Source: Mycobacterium gordonae
GTDB lineage: Bacteria; Actinomycetota; Actinomycetes; Mycobacteriales; Mycobacteriaceae
Length of the DNA stretch: 64,000 bases
Direction: 5' to 3'
NCBI RefSeq assembly: GCF_002101675.1
Contig: NZ_LQOY01000033.1
Span: forward strand, 51,590 to 115,589
Below are positions 18,674-27,190 of this stretch, piece by piece. The notes under the pieces are model-generated. The model saw nothing but the letters and a program-made list of their open reading frames with translations, made no database searches and was not told where the DNA came from. Position 1 is the stretch's first letter; each line of letters starts with the position of its first letter. The position numbers and the translations under genes were made by a program.

Positions 18674-19747
18674 CTACGGCACCGGCCGCGTCGTGACGGG
18701 CCCGTGGGACACGTCGCGCATGAGCGCGGTGCGCAGCGAGCGCGGCCACAGAACCGGGCTCGGCATCCCCTCCTGGCGCAAGAATCCGTCGATGAATTCG
18801 CCGAAAGCTTGCAGCGACGAGTAACGCGGCGACCACCCGAGCTCCCGGTGCGCACGGTCGGTGTTCAACAGGGGCGCGGAGAACACCATGTCGAACCAGC
18901 CCCGGTCGATCGGCTGCAACCGGGCCCGCCACGACGCCTGAAGCAGCGGCCTGAGCAGTCCGGCGGGCACGTGAATCGGTTTGGCGCCCAACGCAGCAGC
19001 TATGTCATCGCGGGTCAGCGGCGGTTCGGCGGCGAGGTTGAACGGCCCCAACGCGCGACGCTCGATCGCGCGCACGCAGGCATCGGCCACATCGTCGGCG
19101 TGTATCGCGGCCATGGTCAACGACCGGTCCAGCGGAAGCACGGGCAGCCAGCGAAGCCAGCCGGGGTTTATGTACGCGGGCAGCGTGTAGCGCCGCAGAC
19201 CGGCGGCTGCACCGCGCTGCACGATCAGGCCCGGACGAAGCCGCGTGATGCCGACGCCATCGGTGTGCGTGGCCTCGTAGTCGTCGAGCAATTTCTCTGC
19301 CGCCGACTTGGCCCTGCTGTATGTCGACGTGGGCAGGCCCGCGGTCGACCATGACTCGTCCACCCGCTGTCCGTACCGGCCCGGCGCATACGTGCCGAGG
19401 GAAGACATGTGGACCAGATGGGACACCCCGGCGCCGTCCGCCGCTCCCAACACCGCGGAGGTTCCGCGAACACCGACCTCGTAGAGGTAGCGCACGTTGC
19501 GGGTGGGCTGAAATCCCCAGGCCAGATGCACGACGCAGTCCACGTCACGAAAGATCCTGCCCAACTGCGCTTCTGCGTCATTGTCGGCCACATCGAGCTG
19601 ATGCCACTCGACGTTGCGGTACATGTCCTGCGGGGATGGCTGACGCCGCGCGATACCGACGACGTCATAGTCCCCTTCGCCGAGAGCGCGCAGCAGCGAC
19701 GTACCCACGTTGCCACTGGCGCCGGTGACGGCTATTCGCCTAGCCAC
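18674..19747 (-). CDS. NAD-dependent epimerase/dehydratase (extended SDR)
   Basis: A 357-residue extended SDR. The cofactor motif is TGASGNVG (residues 8-15), CVVHLAWG follows, and the catalytic pair is YSRAK. The C-terminal third is a substrate domain ending in ELGWSPRYSSLQAF, typical of sugar-nucleotide or sterol-type SDRs. Substrate unknown. The GTG start overlaps the stop of the catalase-like gene by 8 bp, so the two form one operon transcribed away from crtE. Shared control with the crt operon is likely because both start at the same divergent region. Confidence 0.83.
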   Translation of the reverse strand: MARRIAVTGASGNVGTSLLRALGEGDYDVVGIARRQPSPQDMYRNVEWHQLDVADNDAEAQLGRIFRDVDCVVHLAWGFQPTRNVRYLYEVGVRGTSAVLGAADGAGVSHLVHMSSLGTYAPGRYGQRVDESWSTAGLPTSTYSRAKSAAEKLLDDYEATHTDGVGITRLRPGLIVQRGAAAGLRRYTLPAYINPGWLRWLPVLPLDRSLTMAAIHADDVADACVRAIERRALGPFNLAAEPPLTRDDIAAALGAKPIHVPAGLLRPLLQASWRARLQPIDRGWFDMVFSAPLLNTDRAHRELGWSPRYSSLQAFGEFIDGFLRQEGMPSPVLWPRSLRTALMRDVSHGPVTTRPVP

Positions 19748-20429
19748 CGGTCACCACACCGTGCGCCTCACGGCCGTCCCGGCTGCGGGCATAGGCGCTC
19801 GCCCGCAGGTCGGCCAGCCAGCCCGGATACAGCTTCACCCCGGGTGCGGTATTGAGCACCGGATCGAACGAGACGTCCTGTCCCGGTTGCAGTTCGACGA
19901 CCCTGGTCAACGTCAGCCGTCCGAGCTCGTGGAAGCCCGAGCTGCCACAGGCCTGATCGAGCGTGACCTCGACCCCACCGTTCGCAACCTGCCGCCGCAC
20001 GTCGTCAAGGGAGAGGCCGGCACCGTCGATTCCGGTGTCGATCCGGGCCCGCAGCCACCACTTCCTGCCGCCGTAACTCAGCGGCATCAGGGTGGTCATG
20101 TGATGTCCCGACCATGAGGTCACCGGCCGCAGGGCCACCGCCCGGGTCAGCACTCCCGATCCGGCGGAGACGAGCAGGATGTCCCATGGTCCGGATCCGC
20201 CGTCCACGCGCAGCGCGAGTCCGATGAAATCGGGTAATCCTCCCGGTGTGCCGGTCGCCTTGGAGAAGCGGGCAACCAGGTCGGAGCTGGGAATCGGCAG
20301 GCCCTCGCCGTCCGGTGCGGTGCGTTGCACGGAGCCCGTGGCGACCACGCCCAGCGGATGGAAGAACCGCTTGCCGCGGAGGGCGGATCCCCACTGGAAG
20401 GGTAGGGCGACAAGATCAGAAACGTTCAC
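19740..20429 (-). CDS. Compact catalase-fold heme protein (catalase-related peroxidase-like)
   Basis: A 229-residue protein carrying a stripped-down catalase fold. The distal histidine region is KRFFHPLGVVATG (H24), then VARFSKATGTPGGLPDFIGLALRV corresponds to the catalase RFS...GFALRF stretch, and SGPWDILLV follows. Near the C-terminus R209-ASA-Y213 matches the RXXXY proximal heme-ligand motif. The distal asparagine is not evident, so peroxidase rather than catalase activity is more likely, as reported for the M. avium catalase-related protein. The start is uncertain: GTG 20429 begins the conserved part, and a TTG at 20501 would add 24 residues. It is divergent from crtE and coupled to the epimerase gene. 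Confidence 0.68.
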   Translation of the reverse strand: MNVSDLVALPFQWGSALRGKRFFHPLGVVATGSVQRTAPDGEGLPIPSSDLVARFSKATGTPGGLPDFIGLALRVDGGSGPWDILLVSAGSGVLTRAVALRPVTSWSGHHMTTLMPLSYGGRKWWLRARIDTGIDGAGLSLDDVRRQVANGGVEVTLDQACGSSGFHELGRLTLTRVVELQPGQDVSFDPVLNTAPGVKLYPGWLADLRASAYARSRDGREAHGVVTGG

Positions 20430-20552
20430 CGGCGGCGGGTTCCCTTTCCGCAAAGAGGAAAACCCGTTTGAACCGAATCCGACTCTGCTACGTGTGCTCA
20501 ATAGTCGGCGGCCGACCCGTACGACTGGCGAACCAGAGAATCATTCAGTAAA

Positions 20553-20572
20553 TTAACGTTTCAATAATTGAA
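20553..20572. promoter_or_regulatory. Island operator box A (TTAACGTTTCAATAATTGAA)
   Basis: One of four 20-bp AT-rich sites fitting TKAAYRTTTMA-N5-TKAA. It includes the perfect inverted repeat TTCAAT-A-ATTGAA (20560-20572). It sits between crtE and the divergent catalase-like gene, 69 bp before the crtE start. Probable binding site of a MarR regulator of the island. Confidence 0.72.
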
Positions 20573-20608
20573 GATAATTATTCGAGCCCGCCAGCGCCAC
20601 CTGCCCGT

Positions 20609-20634
20609 GGTTTGGCTTCCCGTCGAGGGGGTAC
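20609..20634 (+). promoter_or_regulatory. Candidate SigF-type promoter of crtE
   Basis: GGTTT (20609-20613), 15 nt, GGGTAC (20629-20634): this fits the mycobacterial SigF consensus GGWWT-N16/17-GGGTAY except for a spacer one base short. The -10 ends 6 bp before the crtE GTG, so transcription would start at or beside the start codon and give a leaderless message. SigF control of carotenoids is known in M. smegmatis. Confidence 0.6.
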
Positions 20635-20640
20635 CAACGC

Positions 20641-21831
20641 GTGAATCTGAGCCGTCCGGTATCAGCGGCTGACGGCAGTCTCGAGGGAGTCGCCGTGGGA
20701 GATGTTCGTGAGTTCCCACGGGTGGCACTCGCCGAGGCCGCACGCAAAGGCCCGGCAGGCCTGGCCGCCGTCGACCAGTTCGACGACTGGCGAAATAGTC
20801 TGCGATACGCCGTGCTGGCCGAGGTCGAGGCGTTCGTCGGCGCCCGCTGCACAGACACCCTGGGCGACTGCGGCGTGGACGCCGCCGGCGGGGTCCTGCT
20901 GGAGTTCGTCAAGGGCGGCAAATGCCTGCGGTCCACCTTCATGTACCTGGGCTGGCTGTGCGGCGCGCCTCCCAGCGAGGCGGCCCTGTCGGCGACCGCC
21001 AGCTTAGAATTACTGCACGCTTTCGCACTGCTGCAGGACGACGTAATGGACGACTCGCCGTCGCGGCGCGGGTTGCCCGCCGCGCATATCCAGTTCGAGC
21101 AATGGCACACCCAGCGTGGGTTGTCGGGATCCTCGCGCCGGTTCGGCGAATCGGCGGCGGTGCTGCTCGGTGACCTGTGCCTGATCTGGGCCGAGCAGAT
21201 GCTGCGCGATTGCGGCCTGAGCCGTACCCAGTTGCAGCGGGCCTGGCCACGCTACGACGCCATGCGCACCGAACTGGCGGTCGGCCAGTTCGCCGACCTG
21301 ACTCTGGATATCCGCAAGCCCCCCACGTTGGACGCGGTGCTCAACGTGGCCCGGCTGAAATCCGGCAACTACACGGTGCGCCGACCGCTGGAGATCGGCG
21401 CCGCCATGGCCGGCTGCAGCGAGCACACGCTGGCGCGGCTGGGCGAATACGGCAGCGCGGTCGGCGAAGCCTTTCAGCTGCGCGACGACATCCTCGGCAT
21501 TTTCGGATCGCCCGGCACCACCGGCAAGCCCAACGGCGGTGACCTGCTCGAGCGCAAGGCCACCAGCCTGATGGTCGCGGCGTTCGAACTCGCCGACACC
21601 TCGACGCGCCGGCAGTTCGCGGAGCTGATCGATCGCGAGCACCTCACCGACGCCGACCTCGAGCACTGGCGTGCTTTGATTTTCGCCACCGGAGCGGTGC
21701 AGCGGATCGAGCAACTCATCTCAGACCGGGTGGAGATCGCCCAGGAAGCGTTGAACAGCAGCGGAATCGACGGCCCGATCAAGGGCGCGCTGTCCGGCAT
21801 GGCCGGGGTGTGCACCAGGCGTGCCGCATGA
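20641..21831 (+). CDS. crtE: Geranylgeranyl diphosphate synthase CrtE
   Basis: A 396-residue trans-prenyltransferase that builds C20 geranylgeranyl diphosphate, the first committed precursor of the pigment. The first Asp-rich motif is D133-DVMD (FARM), the second is D282-DILG (SARM). KGGKCLRS supplies the diphosphate-binding residues. The GTG at 20641 lies directly after a SigF-like -10 element and without a Shine-Dalgarno, which suggests leaderless translation. It is the first gene of the eight-gene crt operon. Confidence 0.94.
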   Translation: MNLSRPVSAADGSLEGVAVGDVREFPRVALAEAARKGPAGLAAVDQFDDWRNSLRYAVLAEVEAFVGARCTDTLGDCGVDAAGGVLLEFVKGGKCLRSTFMYLGWLCGAPPSEAALSATASLELLHAFALLQDDVMDDSPSRRGLPAAHIQFEQWHTQRGLSGSSRRFGESAAVLLGDLCLIWAEQMLRDCGLSRTQLQRAWPRYDAMRTELAVGQFADLTLDIRKPPTLDAVLNVARLKSGNYTVRRPLEIGAAMAGCSEHTLARLGEYGSAVGEAFQLRDDILGIFGSPGTTGKPNGGDLLERKATSLMVAAFELADTSTRRQFAELIDREHLTDADLEHWRALIFATGAVQRIEQLISDRVEIAQEALNSSGIDGPIKGALSGMAGVCTRRAA

Positions 21832-21850
21832 TCGCACGGGAGGGCAACTG

Positions 21851-23374
21851 ATGCGTACGGTTGGAGGACGGACCGACCGGGTCGTCGTGGTAGGTGCGGG
21901 CTTTGCGGGACTTGCCGCGGCGCTGCACCTGGCCGGCCGGGGGCGTGACGTCACGGTGGTCGAGCGTGAGCCGTGGCCCGGCGGCCGGGCCGGGCGCCGC
22001 GACATCGGCGGGTACCTGATCGACACCGGGCCGACGGTCCTCACCATGCCTGACCTGATCGACGAGGCCTTCGCCGCGGTCGGCGACTCCCTGTCGCTAC
22101 GGCTGGACCTGCTGCCGGTGGACCCGGCGTATCGAGCGATGTTCGCCGACGGAGCCGCCATCGACGTCCACACCGACGCCGAGCGGATGGCCGCCTCGGT
22201 GCGCGAGTTCGCCGGCCCCCAGGAGGCCGCCGGTTACCGAGCGTTGCGCGACTGGCTGGACCGGCTCTACCGCATCGAGTTCGAGGGCTTCATCGCCGCA
22301 AACTTCGATTCGCCGCTGTCCATGCTGACCCCGCAGTTGGCGCGGCTCGCCGGAATCGGTGGGTTCCGCCGCTGGGAGACGATGGTCAAGCGCTACATCA
22401 GCGACCCCAGGCTGCGGCGGGTGTTCACCTTCCAGGCCCTGTACGCCGGAGTGGCGCCCCAGGACGCGCTGGCCGTCTACGCGGTGATCGCCTACATGGA
22501 CACCGTGTCGGGCGTGTTCTTCCCCCGTGGCGGCGTGCGGGCCCTACCCGACGCGCTGGCCGCGGCCGCCCAAGACGCCGGGGTGCAGTTCCGATACGGA
22601 TCGACGGTCACCTCGCTGCAGCGCAACGGCGACCGGGTGGAGGCGGTGATCACCGCCGAGGGCGACCGGATCGCCTGCGACGCAGTGGTTTTGACCACCG
22701 AATTGCCGCTGACGTATGAACTGCTGGGCCGCCGGCCACGGCGCCCGCTGAAGCTGCGCGCCGCCCCGTCGGCCGTGGTGATGCACGTCGGTTGTCGCGC
22801 GATCGAGCCACCGCCGGCGCATCACACCATTCTTTTCGGCGACGCCTGGGATCAGACCTTCACCGACATCATCCGCGACGGCCAGCTGATGCGGGACCCG
22901 TCGCTGCTGGTGACGCGTCCGACGGCCGGCGACCCGTCGCTTGCTCCGGCCGGACGTGACCTGCTGTATGTCCTGGCGCCGGCGCCCAACCTGGACAGCG
23001 GCCGCATTGACTGGTCCAACACCACCGGTCCCTACACCCAGACCATGCTCGAGGCGGTGGAGCAACGACTGTTGCCCGGCCTGCGCGACGGCGCCGAAGT
23101 GTTGCACGTGGACACCCCCGCCGACTGGGCCCGCGCCGGTATGGCGGCGGGCACTCCGTTCGCCCTGGCGCATACCTTCAGCCAGACCGGGCCCTTCCGG
23201 CCGGCGAACCTGATACGCGGCATCGACAACGTCGTGCTCGCCGGATCGTCGACCACACCCGGAGTCGGGGTGCCGACGACGCTGATCTCCGGTCGGCTCG
23301 CCGCCGACCGCATCACCGGGGTGCCCGAGCGGTCCGGCGCACGGCACGTCGACCTGAAAGCCCCGCTCCCGTGA
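21851..23374 (+). CDS. crtI: Phytoene desaturase CrtI
   Basis: A 507-residue FAD enzyme that desaturates phytoene to lycopene. The dinucleotide fold is VVVVGAGFAGLAAAL (about 11-25), followed by VVEREPWPGGRAGRR. The C-terminal FAD signature is NLIRGIDNVVLAGSSTTPGVGVP. I chose ATG 21851, which has GGGAGGG 8 bp upstream; an in-frame GTG at 21821 would overlap crtE. The next gene, crtB, overlaps its stop by 4 bp (GTGA). Confidence 0.95.
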   Translation: MRTVGGRTDRVVVVGAGFAGLAAALHLAGRGRDVTVVEREPWPGGRAGRRDIGGYLIDTGPTVLTMPDLIDEAFAAVGDSLSLRLDLLPVDPAYRAMFADGAAIDVHTDAERMAASVREFAGPQEAAGYRALRDWLDRLYRIEFEGFIAANFDSPLSMLTPQLARLAGIGGFRRWETMVKRYISDPRLRRVFTFQALYAGVAPQDALAVYAVIAYMDTVSGVFFPRGGVRALPDALAAAAQDAGVQFRYGSTVTSLQRNGDRVEAVITAEGDRIACDAVVLTTELPLTYELLGRRPRRPLKLRAAPSAVVMHVGCRAIEPPPAHHTILFGDAWDQTFTDIIRDGQLMRDPSLLVTRPTAGDPSLAPAGRDLLYVLAPAPNLDSGRIDWSNTTGPYTQTMLEAVEQRLLPGLRDGAEVLHVDTPADWARAGMAAGTPFALAHTFSQTGPFRPANLIRGIDNVVLAGSSTTPGVGVPTTLISGRLAADRITGVPERSGARHVDLKAPLP

Positions 23375-24324
23375 TCCGCACCGAACTCGACGCCGCCGGC
23401 ATCGACGATCCCGCGTTGCGGGCGGCGTATCGAGACTGTCGAAAGATCGCGGCCGCAAACGGCCGCACCTACTTCCTGGCGACCAGGCTGCTCGCGCCCG
23501 ACCAGCGCCCCGCGGTGCATGCGCTCTACGCATTCGCACGTGTCGCCGACGACATTCTCGACGAGTTCAACCCCAACCTGGACGCGCAGGCGCGGGCTGA
23601 GCGGCTGCAAGTGCTCTCCGACCGCTTCTTCGCCGGGGGCGAGCAGCGCGACGAGCCGGTGCTGGCCGCGGTCGACGACACCGTGGCCCGCTACCGGATC
23701 CCCACGGAACTGTTCGCGGATTTCCTGGACTCGATGCGCATGGACCTCGCGGTCACCAGCTACCCGGACCGCGCCGCGCTCAACCGCTACATGCGCGGCT
23801 CGGCGGAAGTCATTGGACTGCAAGTGCTTCCGGTACTCGGCACGATCGTCGACCCGGCCGAAGCGGCGCCCTACGCCGAAGCGCTGGGCCGCGCCTTCCA
23901 GCTGACCAACTTCCTGCGCGACGTCGACGAAGACCTGCTGCGCGACCGGATCTATCTGCCGGCCGACGAACTCGCCGCCCACGGCGTCGATCGCGAGTTG
24001 ATGCTGTGGTGTCACATGCACCGCCACACCGATGCCCGGGTGCGCGAGGCATTGGCCGAGCAGCACAAGATCACCCGGGAGATCTACCGGTTCGCCGCCG
24101 ACGGGATCGCGCTGCTGGAGCCGCGGTCCCGCCCTTGCGTCACAACGGCGTTGACCCTGTACTCCGAAATCCTGGACCGGATCGAGGACAGTGGCTTCGC
24201 CGTGTTCAGCCACCGCGCCACCGTCGGCAAGGCCCGCCGCCTCCAGGTGGCCGGCGGCGCCCTGTTCCAGTCCTGGCGCATCCGCCGGGCCCTGCCCGAG
24301 GGGCGAAAGCCCGGTGCGGCGTGA
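23371..24324 (+). CDS. crtB: Phytoene synthase CrtB
   Basis: A 317-residue enzyme that condenses two geranylgeranyl diphosphates to phytoene. The two Mg-binding motifs are D60-DILDE and D184-VDED (LTNFLRDVDEDLL). RIYLPADEL is a conserved family stretch. The GTG start overlaps crtI and its stop overlaps crtYc, so the three are translationally coupled. Confidence 0.96.
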   Translation: MIRTELDAAGIDDPALRAAYRDCRKIAAANGRTYFLATRLLAPDQRPAVHALYAFARVADDILDEFNPNLDAQARAERLQVLSDRFFAGGEQRDEPVLAAVDDTVARYRIPTELFADFLDSMRMDLAVTSYPDRAALNRYMRGSAEVIGLQVLPVLGTIVDPAEAAPYAEALGRAFQLTNFLRDVDEDLLRDRIYLPADELAAHGVDRELMLWCHMHRHTDARVREALAEQHKITREIYRFAADGIALLEPRSRPCVTTALTLYSEILDRIEDSGFAVFSHRATVGKARRLQVAGGALFQSWRIRRALPEGRKPGAA

Positions 24325-24644
24325 GCGATCACTGGCAGTACCTGGTCGTGCTGGGGCTGTGCCTGCTCATCACGCTGCCGCTGGAGGTGTTCGGCAAGGG
24401 CGTGTACCGCCAACCCGGACGCCTGTTGCGGGCTGTGGTCCCGTTCGCCGCGCTCTTCCTGGTGTGGGACGCCATCGCGATCGCCGCCGGAATATGGTGG
24501 TACAACGGCAAATACATCACCGGTATCGAGTTGCCACCGCGCATTCCCATCGAAGAAGTGCTGTTCTTCCTGGTGATACCCGTGTGCGGACTGCTCACCT
24601 ACAGCGCAGTGAGCGCGATTCTCGACTGGAGCCGGCGCCGATGA
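24321..24644 (+). CDS. crtYc: Lycopene cyclase subunit CrtYc
   Basis: A 107-residue membrane protein with three predicted transmembrane segments: one half of the heterodimeric actinobacterial lycopene beta-cyclase. PLEVFGKGVYRQP and PRIPIEEVLFFLVIPVCGLLTY match the lycopene cyclase domain. The GTG start overlaps the crtB stop (GTGA) and its own stop overlaps crtYd (ATGA). Works with CrtYd to close beta-rings on lycopene. Confidence 0.93.
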   Translation: MSDHWQYLVVLGLCLLITLPLEVFGKGVYRQPGRLLRAVVPFAALFLVWDAIAIAAGIWWYNGKYITGIELPPRIPIEEVLFFLVIPVCGLLTYSAVSAILDWSRRR

Positions 24645-24964
24645 CCGGACTGGGCTACACCGTTCCGGCCGTGGTGTCCGTGCTGGCGGTGTGTGCGCTG
24701 GAGTTCACGGTGTTGCGCACCGGCCTATTTCGCAAGCTGGCCTATTGGTTGTCGATGGTGATCGTGCTCGGCTTCCAGGTTCCGGTCGATGGCTGGCTGA
24801 CCAAGCTCAGTGCCCCGGTGGTCATCTACGACGAGCGGCAGACCAGCGGAGTGCGGTTTCCCTTCGATATCCCCATCGAGGACTTCCTGTTCGGCTTCGC
24901 TCTGGTCACCGGGGTATTGCTGGTGTGGGAGTATCAACGTGTACGGGGCGGTGAAGATGGATAA
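24641..24964 (+). CDS. crtYd: Lycopene cyclase subunit CrtYd
   Basis: The second half of the heterodimeric lycopene cyclase: 107 residues with three predicted membrane segments and the family motif FPFDIPIEDFLFGFALV, parallel to the EE-containing motif of CrtYc. The ATG overlaps the crtYc stop by 4 bp. Its end overlaps the start of the methyltransferase gene by 8 bp. The equal length and related fold of the two subunits reflect an old duplication. Confidence 0.93.
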   Translation: MTGLGYTVPAVVSVLAVCALEFTVLRTGLFRKLAYWLSMVIVLGFQVPVDGWLTKLSAPVVIYDERQTSGVRFPFDIPIEDFLFGFALVTGVLLVWEYQRVRGGEDG

Positions 24965-25676
24965 AGCAGGTCTTGCTCGTGGCGAGGTCCCGCAGGCGTT
25001 CGACGTCGGGGCGGACTCCTATGACCGACTGGTCGGCGCCAACCCTGGATATCACGCCAACCTCCGGCGTTCGGTGCAGCGCATGGGTCTGTCGGAAAAC
25101 GGGCGCGGACTGCGACTGCTGGACGCCGGGTGCGGCACCGGCGCGTCGACGGCCGCGTTGCTGGCAGCGGCTCCCGAAGCCGAGATCATCGCCGTCGACG
25201 CCTCCGCCGGCATGTTGGAGGCGGCGCGGGCCAAGTCCTGGCCGTCGTCCGTCCGGTTCGTGCACACCCCCATCGAGAATCTGGGCGAGCACGGCATCAC
25301 CGGCCCGTTCGACGGCATTCTGGCGGCCTACCTGCTGCGTAATCTGGCCGACCCGGACCGGCAACTGCGCACCTTCTGCGAGTTGCTGCGGCCGGGCGGA
25401 AAACTGGCCGTGCACGAGTACTCCGTGCGGGATTCTCATGCGGCCGTTCGGATTTGGCATGCGGTGTGCTGGGGGATCATCATTCCCTCCGGGTGGTGGC
25501 GGACCCGCAGCACCACGCTGTACCGGCACTTGTGGCGCAGCGTTCTGAGTTTCGACGGCGCCCAGCGGTTCCGGCAGCGGATGTCCGACGCCGGATTCGG
25601 CACGGTTCGCAGCGAAACCATGCCAGGCTGGGAACGCAACATCGTCCATACCTTTATCGGGGAGGTGCCGCTGTGA
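24957..25676 (+). CDS. crtT: SAM-dependent methyltransferase, CrtT-like
   Basis: A 239-residue class I methyltransferase. SAM motif I is LRLLDAGCGTGASTAALL (52-69), with EIIAVDASAGMLEAAR following and a UbiE/COQ5-like C-terminus. In Streptomyces isorenieratene clusters a methyltransferase gene, crtT, stands next to crtU, and position and type agree here. What CrtT methylates is not settled, since CrtU itself moves the ring methyl. The ATG at 24957 overlaps crtYd by 8 bp; the stop overlaps crtU by 4 bp. Confidence 0.8.
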   Translation: MDKAGLARGEVPQAFDVGADSYDRLVGANPGYHANLRRSVQRMGLSENGRGLRLLDAGCGTGASTAALLAAAPEAEIIAVDASAGMLEAARAKSWPSSVRFVHTPIENLGEHGITGPFDGILAAYLLRNLADPDRQLRTFCELLRPGGKLAVHEYSVRDSHAAVRIWHAVCWGIIIPSGWWRTRSTTLYRHLWRSVLSFDGAQRFRQRMSDAGFGTVRSETMPGWERNIVHTFIGEVPL

Positions 25677-27190
25677 CCGACCGCCGCCGCGAACGACACT
25701 CCGCAACGCTCGGGCTGGCCGATGCCACGTCGCTGTCCAAGCGCCCCCGCGCCGTCGTCGTCGGCGGCGGGATCGCCGGCCTGGCTGCTGCCACCGGACT
25801 GGCCGAACGCGGCGTCGACGTCGAGGTAGTGGAGAAGGAGCCCTACCTGGGCGGGCGGGTCGGTGGCTGGACCGACGAGGATGACGGTTCCGACGTCCCG
25901 ATGAACCGCGGCTTCCACGCCTTCTTCCGTCAGTACTACAACCTGCGGGCCTTATTGAGCCGCGTCGACCCGCAGCTGCGAATGCTCACACCGGTCACCG
26001 ACTACCCGTTGATCGACGGCGAAGGCCGCCGCGACACCTTCCGCGGACTGCCCCGCACGCCGCCGTGGAACGCGCTGGTGTTCGCGCTGCGCAGCCCGAC
26101 CTTCCGGCTGTCCGATCTGGCCCGCATCGACGCCCGGGCTTCGGCCCCGCTGGCGGCGGTCTCGGTTCCCGAGATCTATCACCAGCTCGACCACATCGAC
26201 GCCGAAACGTTCCTCAAGAGCATCAATTTTCCGGAGTCGGCGCGTCACCTCGCATTCGAGGTGTTCTCCCGCAGCTTCTTCGCCGAACCGACCCAGCTCT
26301 CGGCCGGTGAACTGGCGACCATGTTCCACATCTATTTCCTGGGCTCCAGCGAAGGACTGATCTTCGACGTCGCCAACGCCAATTTCGATGTGAGCCTGTG
26401 GAATCCGCTGCGGGACTACCTGAGCGGGCGCGGTGTCGGGTTCCGGCTGGGCACACCGGTACAACGGGTCGAGACCGTCGACGGCGAATTCCGCGTGCAC
26501 ACCGACGGCGGCGCGCTGTCCGCCGACGCAGTGGTGCTGGCGCTGGATGTGAACGGGCTGCAACACGTCTTGGCCGCTTCGCCGGACCTCGGTAACGACC
26601 TGTGGCGCGCCCAGATCCGGCGGCTGCGCACCGCACCGTCGTTTGTGGTTCACCGGCTGTGGCTGGACCGCCCGGTCCGGCCGGACCGTGCCCCATTCCT
26701 GGGTACCGCGGGCCATCCCCCGCTCGACAACATCAGCGTGCTGGAGCGCTACGAGGCACAGGCCGCCGACTGGGCCCGCCGCACGGGTGGGTCGGTCGTC
26801 GAATTGCACTCCTATGCAATGGATTCCGCCACACCCAGCGAAGCGGCGATCGAGCAATTGCACAAGCTGTACCCGGAGACCGCTGCGGCCAAGGTGGTAC
26901 AGGAACGTGTGCTGCGCCGCAGCGACTGCCCGTTATTCACCCCCGGCACCTACACCCGGCGTCCTACCGTGGCGACCCCGCAGACCGGGTTGGTGCTGGC
27001 CGGCGACGGTATCCGGGTCGACCTGCCGGTGGCGCTGATGGAGCGCGCCGCGACCACCGGTTGGGTGGCCGCCAATCAGTTGCTCGCGCAGTGGGGGGTG
27101 TCCGGCCACGACCTGTTCACCGTTCCCACCCGCGGCCGGTCCACGCTGCTGCGATCGCTGGCGCTGCGCCAAATCCGAGGGCGGGCATGA
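25673..27190 (+). CDS. crtU: Carotene desaturase/methyltransferase CrtU (aromatic-ring forming)
   Basis: A 505-residue FAD enzyme related to CrtI that turns a beta-ring into an aromatic phi-ring with methyl migration, giving isorenieratene-type carotenoids. The FAD fold is VVVGGGIAGLAAATGLAERG (28-47), then VVEKEPYLGGRVGGW. MNRGFHAFFRQYYNLRALL and the C-terminal GLVLAGDGIRVDLPVALMERA are CrtU signatures. The GTG start overlaps the methyltransferase stop, and its stop overlaps the Rieske gene (ATGA). Confidence 0.9.
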   Translation: MTDRRRERHSATLGLADATSLSKRPRAVVVGGGIAGLAAATGLAERGVDVEVVEKEPYLGGRVGGWTDEDDGSDVPMNRGFHAFFRQYYNLRALLSRVDPQLRMLTPVTDYPLIDGEGRRDTFRGLPRTPPWNALVFALRSPTFRLSDLARIDARASAPLAAVSVPEIYHQLDHIDAETFLKSINFPESARHLAFEVFSRSFFAEPTQLSAGELATMFHIYFLGSSEGLIFDVANANFDVSLWNPLRDYLSGRGVGFRLGTPVQRVETVDGEFRVHTDGGALSADAVVLALDVNGLQHVLAASPDLGNDLWRAQIRRLRTAPSFVVHRLWLDRPVRPDRAPFLGTAGHPPLDNISVLERYEAQAADWARRTGGSVVELHSYAMDSATPSEAAIEQLHKLYPETAAAKVVQERVLRRSDCPLFTPGTYTRRPTVATPQTGLVLAGDGIRVDLPVALMERAATTGWVAANQLLAQWGVSGHDLFTVPTRGRSTLLRSLALRQIRGRA

